A stretch of DNA of 12,594 nucleotides, taken from an uncultured Eudoraea sp. (GTDB lineage: Bacteria > Bacteroidota > Bacteroidia > Flavobacteriales > Flavobacteriaceae). Below, one piece after another: positions 6,799-12,594 of the stretch. Every line of letters begins with the position of its first letter. The stretch's first letter is position 1. The stretch is from the NCBI GenBank assembly GCA_905479615.1, contig CAJQNH010000089.1:1-12594 (forward strand), given 5' to 3'. The position numbers and the translations under genes were made by a program. The notes beneath the pieces are model-generated. The model saw only the letters and a list, made by a program, of their open reading frames with translations. It did not search any database and had not been told where the DNA came from.

Positions 6799-7566
6799 AT
6801 GAAAGTTAATATTTTGAAAAAGGCATTAGAAGAAGGCAAAACTGTATTTGGGCCTTTCTGTAAAATCCTGGACCCAACGGTTGTTGAACTAGCGGCATTG
6901 GCAGGCTTTGATTTTGTAATTATAGATATGGAGCATGGGCCATATAGTATAGAAACTGTTCAACAAATGCTAAGAGCGGCAGAGGCCAGAGGCATCTCAG
7001 CGGTGGTTAGGGTACCAGAAAATAGCGAGACATCAATTCTGCGTGTATTGGATGTGGGAGCAAAATGCATTCAGGTTCCTCAGATATCTACAGCCAAGGA
7101 TGCAGGGAAGGTAGTGAAATCTGCAATGTTTCATCCTAAGGGAGAACGTGGGATGTGCCGATATGTAAGGGCTGGAGATTACACTGCAATTGATAAAGCT
7201 GAACATTTTGGCAGATCTAATGAGAGCATATTAACCATTATACATATCGAAGGGGTGGAAGGCCTGGAAAATTTACCTTCTATTCTCAGGTGTGATGGGA
7301 TTGATGTGATTTTTTTAGGACCTTATGACTTGTCTCAATCCTGCGGGGTGCCCGGACAGGTGCACCATGAAAAGGTCGTAAAACGCATGGAAGAAGCGGT
7401 TGTTTTGGCCAAAAAAAGCGGTAAGGTAGTCGGCACTTTTGTGGAAAGTGTTGAGGATGCCAAAAAGTGGGGGGAAATAGGCGTTCAATATATAGCTTAT
7501 GCCGTTGATACCGGCATAATTCTAAATGCATTTAAAAAAATAACCACAGGATTAACCAAAAACTGA
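6799..7566 (+). CDS. HpcH/HpaI-family class II 2-keto acid aldolase
   Basis: A 255-residue metal-dependent pyruvate aldolase of the HpcH/HpaI type (relatives: HpaI, GarL, RhmA). Key positions are present: His46 in DMEHGPYS, Arg71 in VVRVPE, Gln95 in VPQISTA, and the metal ligands Glu151 (IIHIEGVEG) and Asp177 (LGPYDLS). The family reversibly cleaves 2-keto-4-hydroxy acids to pyruvate (or a keto acid) and an aldehyde. Possible substrates here include 2-keto-3-deoxy sugar acids, giving glyceraldehyde, lactaldehyde or tartronate semialdehyde. It lies 68 bp after the PhyH oxygenase on the same strand, with no strong terminator between them. It would be a second, non-phosphorylative exit beside the KDPG aldolase at 825-1493. 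Exact substrate cannot be assigned from sequence alone. Confidence 0.85.
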   Translation: MKVNILKKALEEGKTVFGPFCKILDPTVVELAALAGFDFVIIDMEHGPYSIETVQQMLRAAEARGISAVVRVPENSETSILRVLDVGAKCIQVPQISTAKDAGKVVKSAMFHPKGERGMCRYVRAGDYTAIDKAEHFGRSNESILTIIHIEGVEGLENLPSILRCDGIDVIFLGPYDLSQSCGVPGQVHHEKVVKRMEEAVVLAKKSGKVVGTFVESVEDAKKWGEIGVQYIAYAVDTGIILNAFKKITTGLTKN

Positions 7567-7591
7567 CAATTACCTTTTAAGGCAACTAGCT

Positions 7592-8074
7592 TTATTCGCC
7601 CATCGCTTCTCTGAATGCTTTCCATTTTATGGTATCACCATCAATTGAAAAGGTTTTTGACTTTTTAAAAAGAACAGTGATCGCCCCTATTACTGCGCCA
7701 ACAGGCATCATAACTAGTGCGCCTGTGACAATATTTTCCTCCACAGGAGCTCCAAAATACCCTTCTGTTTCACCTTCAATAACTCCTGCAATTAAACCAG
7801 TACTTGCCCCTATTCCGGCTCCCCAAAGGATATTATTCCCGGCAGATCTTTTGGTTTTTATAAAACCAATTTTACTCACTCCAATATTTACAGGTTTTTC
7901 CCTGGGACCAGTTATCAGGGAGGTGTCAGTTGCACTAGCAATTCTGCCCTTGGATATTTTTTTGCCATCCCGGTCATATACTCTTATAAAGGGGGCTGCC
8001 TTATTTTTTGTTTCTTGAGCATAAAGTATACTGGAAGAAATGAGTGTCAGGGTAATATAAAACAGGAATTTCAT
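7592..8074 (-). CDS. Secreted glycine-zipper protein of unknown function
   Basis: I do not recognise a named family. The 160-residue product begins with a clear type I signal peptide (basic Lys2, hydrophobic core FLFYITLTLISSSIL, likely cleavage after Ala19 in LYAQE). Residues about 28-75 are a short beta-rich stretch (FIRVYDRDGKK; ISKGRIAS). Two Gly/Ala-rich segments follow, GAGIGASTGLIAG (85-97) and TGALVMMPVGAVIGA (117-131), each of glycine-zipper type and long enough to insert in or span a membrane, then a charged tail ending WKAFREAMGE. An envelope-associated protein is the most that can be inferred. The gene converges on the aldolase with only 25 bp between stop codons. A 129-codon open frame on the opposite strand (7629-8018) is a compositional shadow. 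Confidence 0.65.
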   Translation of the reverse strand: MKFLFYITLTLISSSILYAQETKNKAAPFIRVYDRDGKKISKGRIASATDTSLITGPREKPVNIGVSKIGFIKTKRSAGNNILWGAGIGASTGLIAGVIEGETEGYFGAPVEENIVTGALVMMPVGAVIGAITVLFKKSKTFSIDGDTIKWKAFREAMGE

Positions 8075-8240
8075 AGGATGATATCTTAGATTATTTTGGA
8101 TATAAAACAGGTTGATTAATAAACATCAAAAAAAATCTCACTAAAAAAAAGCTAATATGACCAGCTGGACGGGAGTTACTGTCTTCGAGGGAGTATTTAA
8201 AAATAGAAAAATATTACGAAATAAAAAAAAGTGAATAATG

Positions 8241-8262
8241 TGGCTGAACCAGTACTTAGCCA
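8241..8262 (-). terminator. Possible terminator hairpin of the RidA-like/VOC operon
   Basis: TGGCTGA at 8241-8247 pairs with TTAGCCA at 8256-8262 (seven pairs, one of them G-U), leaving an 8-base loop. It lies 11 bases past the VOC gene stop on the minus strand and is followed, ten bases later, by a run of eight T (8222-8229 read on the minus strand). The gap between stem and T-run makes this a weak candidate. The rest of 8075-8273 is AT-rich with no gene seen. Confidence 0.35.
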
Positions 8263-8273
8263 AATTCAATTTT

Positions 8274-8648
8274 TTAAATTTTCCAGGGTGGATTCTTCCT
8301 GTTCACTCCTCCGTAATACAGTATTACCAGATTACCATCAGGATCTTTTAATCTTGCTTCCCTCCATAGCCATGGTTTGTCATTGGGTAATTCATCAAAT
8401 TCAATTCCTTTGGATAATAGCTTACCTACGTACTCATCCAGATCTTCGCATTCAAAATACACATATATTCCATCTCCTGAAGGTGGTTTCTCGGTTTGGT
8501 GTATGGAAAAAGTTGCATCACCAACAGGACATTCAAATCTTGCGTAATGTGGTAATGCCTTAACAATTAGTTTCAATCCGATCTTTTCATAGAAAGGAAT
8601 GGATTTTGTCAAATCCACAGATGGAACGGTAATTTGATTTAAGTTCAT
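8274..8648 (-). CDS. VOC-fold (glyoxalase/bleomycin resistance-like) small protein
   Basis: A 124-residue single-module vicinal-oxygen-chelate protein. The opening MNLNQITVPSVDLTKSIPFYEKIGL is the typical first beta-alpha unit of the fold, FSIHQ puts His50 at a possible metal position, and WREARLKDPDGNLVILYYGG (95-114) holds the second typical metal-ligand Glu97 and the DPDGN turn. The C-terminus NRKNPPWKI resembles a known group of small VOC proteins ending in NPPW. It may act as an isomerase, lyase or binding protein on a small carbonyl or thiol compound; true glyoxalase I activity is not established. It starts 9 bp after the RidA-like gene stop and is surely its operon partner. Confidence 0.8.
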   Translation of the reverse strand: MNLNQITVPSVDLTKSIPFYEKIGLKLIVKALPHYARFECPVGDATFSIHQTEKPPSGDGIYVYFECEDLDEYVGKLLSKGIEFDELPNDKPWLWREARLKDPDGNLVILYYGGVNRKNPPWKI

Positions 8649-8657
8649 ATAAATGAG

Positions 8658-9173
8658 CTATTCCGTTTTATGCACTTCCAATTCAATTTCTATCATAAAT
8701 TCAGGTAGTGCCAATTCCTTAACCCCAAGCCAGGAACCCGTAGGAAATTGCTTGGTATATATGGTATTCCTATAAGCGGCGTTTTCCAGAAATAAAGACA
8801 TATTGGTCGTAAATACATTTTCAACAACAACATCGTCAAAAGTGCAGCCGTAATGCTTTAAGATCTTATCCAGATCCGAATAACAATTTTTCATTTGTTG
8901 TTCAAAATCTCCTACGGCGGTTGGATTGCCGGCATCATCCATACTTACTGCACCTGATATTTTGATATCGTTACCAATTTTCACGGCATGGGAATATCCA
9001 TAGGCTTTTTCAGTTTCCGGACGGAGCAGAAAATACTCGGGCTCTTCAACTTCAACAATTTGTACTTTTTCAGCCTCCTTGGGTGCCTGATTGCAACTTT
9101 GAACTATTAAGGCAAAAACAAATAAGGGGATAAGAAGTTTAATTAGGTTTGAGATAGAGTTCTTTTTTTTCAT
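8658..9173 (-). CDS. RidA/YjgF-family lipoprotein lacking the signature arginine
   Basis: A 171-residue protein with a lipoprotein signal (KKK N-region, hydrophobic 10-24, lipobox ALIVQSC with Cys27) followed by a charged linker and a RidA-like domain from about residue 48. Domain landmarks are GNDIKISGAVSMDDAGNP (67-84), the helix with FEQQMKNCYSDLDKILKHYG (90-109) and the last strand FMIEIELEV (159-167). In classical RidA an arginine in the FPARS segment binds the carboxylate of the imine substrate; here the matching segment is FPTGSWLGV (143-151), so that arginine is replaced. Imine deaminase activity is therefore unlikely. Lipidation predicts anchoring in the periplasm or envelope, unlike cytoplasmic RidA. 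It is transcribed first in an operon with the VOC gene and divergently from the GMC dehydrogenase operon. Confidence 0.85.
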   Translation of the reverse strand: MKKKNSISNLIKLLIPLFVFALIVQSCNQAPKEAEKVQIVEVEEPEYFLLRPETEKAYGYSHAVKIGNDIKISGAVSMDDAGNPTAVGDFEQQMKNCYSDLDKILKHYGCTFDDVVVENVFTTNMSLFLENAAYRNTIYTKQFPTGSWLGVKELALPEFMIEIELEVHKTE

Positions 9174-9445
9174 GTTATCAGGTTTTGAGAGATTAGTTAT
9201 TTGAATGTTTCTGATTTTACGGTTATAAAAAACCGAAGTTAATAAAACTTTAATTTCAATGAATCATATATTCTCTATCTGGCAATCAAATTGGTTTAAT
9301 TGTTAGAATATTTTTTACCGTATGGAAAAGACTCAATTAATATTGATCTGCACTCAAGGTAATTGTTGTCCTAAATTTTCATAGCATATTTTTCATCCCT
9401 CATATATATTTCCTTAAATTCAAATCTTGTAAATCTTAATAATTT
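9174..9445. promoter_or_regulatory. Divergent control region between the RidA-like lipoprotein and the GMC dehydrogenase operon
   Basis: No gene is seen in this AT-rich 272-bp spacer between divergent starts. A small inverted repeat CGGTT-N6-AACCG lies at 9220-9235, about 50 bases before the lipoprotein start, and could be an operator or a leader hairpin. For the plus strand a weak promoter candidate is GTTG at 9365-9368 with TATTTTTC at 9387-9394 (spacer 18), placing transcription about 45 bases before the GMC start. Confidence 0.35.
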
Positions 9446-11152
9446 ATGGCAAACTATAATATAGATGCTAAAAAGAATATGACCTATGACGCCATTGTTA
9501 TAGGATCGGGAATCAGCGGGGGTTGGGCTGCTAAAGAGCTTTGTGAAGCGGGTTTAAAAACGTTGGTATTGGAACGGGGAAGAATCGTTGAGCATGTTGT
9601 TGATTATCCAACTATGAATAATGATCCCTGGGATCTTGAATTACGTGGAGCCCTGGGGCCAGAGGATCTTAAAAAACACGCAATAGGCGCACGGGCAGGT
9701 TTTGTCGGCGCAAATAATGAGCACTTTTATGCAAATGACGAGGAGAACCCTTATACCGAAGTTAAACCTTTTCTATGGGTGCGTGGTCATCAAATGGGTG
9801 GTCGTTCATTACTCTGGGGAAAGCAGTGTTACCGGTGGAGTGATCTCGATTTTGAAGCCAATGCCAAAGATGGTCATGGAGTTGACTGGCCCTTGCGATA
9901 TAAAGATGTAGAATCCTGGTATACCTATGTTGAAAAGTTTGCAGGGATTAGTGGTCAGGCACTTGGTTTGCCACAATTACCGGACAGCCATTTTCTGCCT
10001 CCCATGGAACTCAATTGTGTTGAAAAAGATATAAAAGGCAGAATAGAAAAAGAATTTCCCGGACGCGTTATGACTATTGGCCGGGCAGCGCACCTTACAG
10101 AACCTTTGAATGGTCGTGGTCAATGCCAGTTTAGAAACAGATGTGACAGGGGATGCCCGTATGGCGCATACTTTAGCAGTAATGCGGTAACCCTTCCGGC
10201 GGCCAATGCAACCGGTAACCTTACTATCAGGCCTTACTCCATAGTTAATTCCATTATTTATGATGATAAAAAGGGAAAAGCTACAGGGGTCAGAATTATA
10301 GACGCAGAGACCAATGAGAATATAGAGTTTTATTCAAAAATTATTTTTTGTAATGCCTCTTCCTTGAGTACTACTCAGATTCTGTTGAATTCCACTTCCG
10401 ACAGGTTTGAAAATGGCCTTGGAAATGACAGTGGTGAATTGGGTCATAACTTAATGGATCATACCTATAGAGTGGGTGCTATGGGTAGGGTTGAGGGCTA
10501 TGAAGACAATTATTACAAAGGCAGAAGACCAAACGGAATTTATATCCCCCGCTATGTAAACATTGATAAAAAAACGAAAACAGATAAGTTTCTACGAGGC
10601 TTTGGTTATCAGGGTGGAGGTGGCCGTGGTAATTGGAGTGCCGGGGCCAACCAGGAACAGTTTGGAGCAGAATTTAAAGATAGCTTAATGAAACCGGGCC
10701 CATGGGAATTCTTTATTACCGGATTTGCAGAATGCCTGCCTTATCATGAGAATAAGGTTACATTAGATAAAGAGAATGTCGATAAATGGGGCCAGCCTAC
10801 ATTAGCTATAGATTGTGAGTTCAAAGAAAATGAAAAGGCAATTAACAGGCAGATTAAGGCCGATGCGGTGGAAATGCTGGAGAAAGCAGGGGTGAAAGAT
10901 ATTGTAGGATTTGACAATGAGCACGAACCGGGATATGGAATTCACGAAATGGGGACAGCCCGAATGGGTCGTGATCCGCGTACCTCCGTATTGAACGGAA
11001 CAAATCAAATCCATGCTGCCAAGAATGTTTTTGTTACAGATGGTGCCTGCATGACCTCATCTTCCTGTGTTAACCCATCTTTAACGTATATGGCCCTCAC
11101 TGCGAGGGCGGCGAATCACGCAATTTCTGAACTCAAAAAGAAAAACCTTTAA
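9446..11152 (+). CDS. GMC-family FAD-dependent dehydrogenase, large subunit (sugar/glycoside oxidation candidate)
   Basis: A 568-residue glucose-methanol-choline oxidoreductase. The FAD-binding motif is VIGSGISGGWAAKEL (18-32) with Glu43 (VLERG) for the ribose; WVRGHQMGGRSLLWG (111-125) is the second GMC signature region; His500 (HEMGTARMG) and Asn543 (CVNPSLTYMALTARA) are the catalytic pair. A cysteine cluster Cys227-x5-Cys233-x3-Cys237 (GQCQFRNRCDRGCPYG) matches, from memory, the spacing of the 3Fe-4S ligands of bacterial FAD glucose dehydrogenase. No signal peptide; export by piggy-back on the Tat signal of the next gene's product, whose start is 4 bp downstream, is the expected arrangement. 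Relatives oxidise gluconate, glucose or glycosides at C3, passing electrons to a cytochrome or quinone. The substrate is not decided by sequence; glucoside 3-dehydrogenase is a good candidate. Confidence 0.88.
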   Translation: MANYNIDAKKNMTYDAIVIGSGISGGWAAKELCEAGLKTLVLERGRIVEHVVDYPTMNNDPWDLELRGALGPEDLKKHAIGARAGFVGANNEHFYANDEENPYTEVKPFLWVRGHQMGGRSLLWGKQCYRWSDLDFEANAKDGHGVDWPLRYKDVESWYTYVEKFAGISGQALGLPQLPDSHFLPPMELNCVEKDIKGRIEKEFPGRVMTIGRAAHLTEPLNGRGQCQFRNRCDRGCPYGAYFSSNAVTLPAANATGNLTIRPYSIVNSIIYDDKKGKATGVRIIDAETNENIEFYSKIIFCNASSLSTTQILLNSTSDRFENGLGNDSGELGHNLMDHTYRVGAMGRVEGYEDNYYKGRRPNGIYIPRYVNIDKKTKTDKFLRGFGYQGGGGRGNWSAGANQEQFGAEFKDSLMKPGPWEFFITGFAECLPYHENKVTLDKENVDKWGQPTLAIDCEFKENEKAINRQIKADAVEMLEKAGVKDIVGFDNEHEPGYGIHEMGTARMGRDPRTSVLNGTNQIHAAKNVFVTDGACMTSSSCVNPSLTYMALTARAANHAISELKKKNL

Positions 11153-11156
11153 GATT

Positions 11157-11750
11157 ATGGACAGAAGAGAAGCATTAAAAAAAACAGCACTGGCGGCAGG
11201 GTCTGCAGCCCTGGTTCCATCGCTTTTTTCCCTATTACAGTCTTGTCAGCAGAAACCGCGACTGAGTTGGGAGCCCATTTTCTTAAGTGTTGACCAGGCA
11301 GAATTAATTTCAACCTTAGTTGACACTTTATTGCCAAAAACCGAAACTCCAGGGGCACTGGATGTGAAAGTAGATATCTTCATAGATTTGGTGTTTGCAA
11401 AGCTGTTTAATAAGGAAGGTCAGGATGCAATGATTACAGAAATGAATAGATTTGATGCATTTTGTTCAGAGAAATACAGAAGTAAATTTATAGAACTGAG
11501 TACTGAAGATCGCAAAGAATTTTTGAAAGAAGAAGAATCGGAATCTGGTAAATATAATGGCAGAGTGTGGGGTACCGCGGTAGGGGTGCAAAAGCCGGTA
11601 GGGTTCTATCGTACTATTAAATCATTAGCCTTATGGGGGTATTTTTCCTCCGAAGAAATTGGAAAAAATGTGCTGAATTACGATCCTATTCCCGGAGAAT
11701 ACCTGGGTTGTATTCCACTTTCTGATGTTGGGAATACCTGGAGTTTGTAA
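11157..11750 (+). CDS. Gluconate 2-dehydrogenase subunit 3-like small subunit, Tat-exported lipoprotein
   Basis: A 197-residue partner of the GMC dehydrogenase. The N-terminus MDRREALKKTALAAG carries a twin-arginine motif (Arg3-Arg4 with Leu7-Lys8) followed by a hydrophobic stretch and a lipobox SLLQSC (Cys30), so Tat export of a folded complex followed by lipid anchoring is predicted. The mature part has the subunit-3 layout: FLSVDQAELISTLVDTLLPKTETPGA (42-67) near its start and the late segments GTAVGVQKPVGFYRTIKSLALWGYFSSEEIGKN, then YDPIPGEYLGCIPL near the end. Family knowledge: this subunit is needed for maturation and export of the flavoprotein and does not itself carry the catalytic site. 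The start is separated from the upstream stop by 4 bp, indicating translational coupling and a fixed stoichiometry. Confidence 0.88.
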   Translation: MDRREALKKTALAAGSAALVPSLFSLLQSCQQKPRLSWEPIFLSVDQAELISTLVDTLLPKTETPGALDVKVDIFIDLVFAKLFNKEGQDAMITEMNRFDAFCSEKYRSKFIELSTEDRKEFLKEEESESGKYNGRVWGTAVGVQKPVGFYRTIKSLALWGYFSSEEIGKNVLNYDPIPGEYLGCIPLSDVGNTWSL

Positions 11751-11815
11751 AAAACTCTACCTCAAGTTCGCTATGGAGATTAGGAAAAGTATCTCTTAAA
11801 CTATCCCCAAGATTC

Positions 11816-12343
11816 TTATTCCTGCAGCCTTTTTTTCTCAATTTTATACAATAAGAGTTCCTCTTCTTCATTTGGTAGTTTTATTGTACCTGCCATTTCT
11901 AATCCTAATTTTTCCAAAAGTCTTTGAGAGGAAATATTCTCTTTTGAAGTAATTGCATTAAGTTCTTCAAATTCAAATTCTTCAAAAGCGGCTTTCTTCA
12001 ATCTATTTGTTGACTCATAAGCATAGCCCAAACCCTCATATTCAGGTAAAAGTACAAATCCTATATCTATTCCATCCACTCCATCTCTATCATAAAGTCC
12101 GCATGTGCCAATTTTGGAATCATCTGATTTTCTTATTAAGGAGTAATTAGAATACCCCAGATGATTTAATTGAGGAAGCATTTTAATTCGTATATAATTC
12201 GCTGCATCTTCCATTGATTTAATATCTCTATCTCCAATATATTTAAGAAACTTAGGAGTATTCATAAGTTGATAAATAAATTCTGCATCTCCTACTGAAG
12301 TTGGTTTAATAAGTAATCTTTCCGTTTCAAATTCTTTGTACAT
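11816..12343 (-). CDS. GNAT-family N-acetyltransferase, RimJ/RimL type
   Basis: A 175-residue acetyltransferase. The opening FETERLLIKPTSVGDAEFIY (5-24) and the closing block ITSKENISSQRLLEKLGLEMAG (131-152) are the classic RimJ/RimL-like ends; the acetyl-CoA pyrophosphate loop is PEYEGLGYAYEST (100-112). Relatives acetylate protein N-termini, spermidine, antibiotics or unknown small molecules, and the target cannot be told here. The gene stands alone, convergent with the dehydrogenase small subunit (65 bp between stops). Its base composition is visibly richer in A/T than the catabolic genes to the left, so it may be of different origin. No operon partner is visible. Confidence 0.88.
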   Translation of the reverse strand: MYKEFETERLLIKPTSVGDAEFIYQLMNTPKFLKYIGDRDIKSMEDAANYIRIKMLPQLNHLGYSNYSLIRKSDDSKIGTCGLYDRDGVDGIDIGFVLLPEYEGLGYAYESTNRLKKAAFEEFEFEELNAITSKENISSQRLLEKLGLEMAGTIKLPNEEEELLLYKIEKKRLQE

Positions 12344-12491
12344 TATTTTTTTATTCGGTATAGTTTTATACAGTTAAAAATATGTAAGTGATAGGAATAA
12401 AAGGAATTCTGAGTATAGTTTAAATAGATATTTTTAATTGCGCTATTTTACAAATAATATTCAAAATTCAATTACATCACATTGGTCTTAT

Positions 12492-12593
12492 TTAATTTAG
12501 AGAAGACTTATTATATATTACAGGCATTTGTCCTTTCCATTTATCCCATAAATCATTTTCGATTATTAGATTAGCCATAAAGTGTCCCACGTT
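12492..12593 (-). CDS. C-terminal end of an unrecognised protein (start beyond right edge)
   Basis: A minus-strand frame is open from the right edge to a TAA at 12492-12494, giving 33 residues that start NVGHFMANLIIEND and end KGQMPVIYNKSSLN. The mixed, tryptophan-containing composition (WDKW) looks like real protein rather than random AT-rich sequence, but the piece is too short to identify. Bases 12344-12491 upstream of the acetyltransferase hold no gene that I can see. Confidence 0.4.
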   Translation of the reverse strand, partial: NVGHFMANLIIENDLWDKWKGQMPVIYNKSSLN

Positions 12594-12594
12594 A

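Noticed and set aside
7571..7584. Short CCTT-TT-AAGG inverted repeat between the convergent aldolase and glycine-zipper genes
   Set aside because: A 2-base loop with a 4-bp stem is not a credible terminator.
7629..8018. 129-codon plus-strand open frame antisense to the glycine-zipper protein
   Set aside because: Its Pro/Ile/Ser-rich product mirrors the Gly/Asp-rich codons of the opposite strand; the minus-strand frame has a proper signal peptide and zipper pattern.
8161..8195. CCAGCTGG palindrome and two GGGAGT copies in the 8075-8273 spacer
   Set aside because: Too short and too few to call a repeat, attachment site or operator; no tRNA or integrase nearby.
8231..8563. 110-codon plus-strand open frame across the VOC gene
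   Set aside because: It is antisense to a recognisable VOC fold and has no family features of its own.
11775..11796. GGAGAT / ATCTCT hairpin after the dehydrogenase small subunit
   Set aside because: Only six pairs, one of them wobble, around a 10-base loop and no T-run; not distinguishable from chance.

Overview
The window reads as a catabolic, sugar-acid-rich stretch from a member of the Bacteroidota (Cytophagia or Flavobacteriia type; a marine or plant-polysaccharide habitat is only an inference). The signs are a moderately AT-rich composition, weak or absent Shine-Dalgarno sequences, promoter candidates of the TTTG / TAnnTTTG type, lipoprotein signals ending in a lipobox Cys, and a GMC oxidoreductase paired with a Tat/lipobox gluconate-2-dehydrogenase subunit-3-like protein, an arrangement common in this phylum. 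No rRNA, tRNA, CRISPR array, insertion sequence or prophage gene was seen.

Left block (1-3586, minus strand): a tight four-gene operon, transcribed in the order LgoD-like sugar-acid dehydrogenase, 2-keto-3-deoxygluconate (KDG) kinase, KDPG aldolase, UxaA-type altronate dehydratase (cut by the left edge). Gaps are 9-21 bp. Together they describe the route L-galactonate (or a similar aldonate) -> D-tagaturonate -> [reductase not in window] -> D-altronate -> KDG -> KDPG -> pyruvate + glyceraldehyde-3-phosphate.

Middle block (3855-7566, plus strand): divergent from the first operon across a 265-bp control region. It holds a class-III-like zinc alcohol dehydrogenase, an esterase-D-type serine hydrolase 8 bp downstream, a PhyH-type Fe(II)/2-oxoglutarate oxygenase with its own promoter candidate, and an HpcH/HpaI-type class II aldolase. 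ADH plus esterase resembles a thiol-dependent formaldehyde oxidation pair, so an oxygenase that removes a methyl (or other alkyl) group from a sugar acid feeding the left block is an attractive but untested reading. A non-phosphorylative pathway in which the aldolase releases an aldehyde for the ADH is the main alternative.

Right block (7592-11750): minus-strand genes for a secreted glycine-zipper protein of unknown function, a VOC-fold protein and a RidA-like lipoprotein that has lost the signature arginine; then, divergent from the RidA gene, a two-gene operon for a GMC flavoprotein dehydrogenase and its exported small subunit, probably a periplasmic sugar or glycoside oxidase feeding the respiratory chain.

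Right edge (11751-12594): a clearly AT-richer segment with a RimJ/RimL-like GNAT acetyltransferase (minus) and the last 33 codons of an unrecognised minus-strand gene. No transporter, sensor or transcription factor for the sugar-acid pathway lies inside the window.
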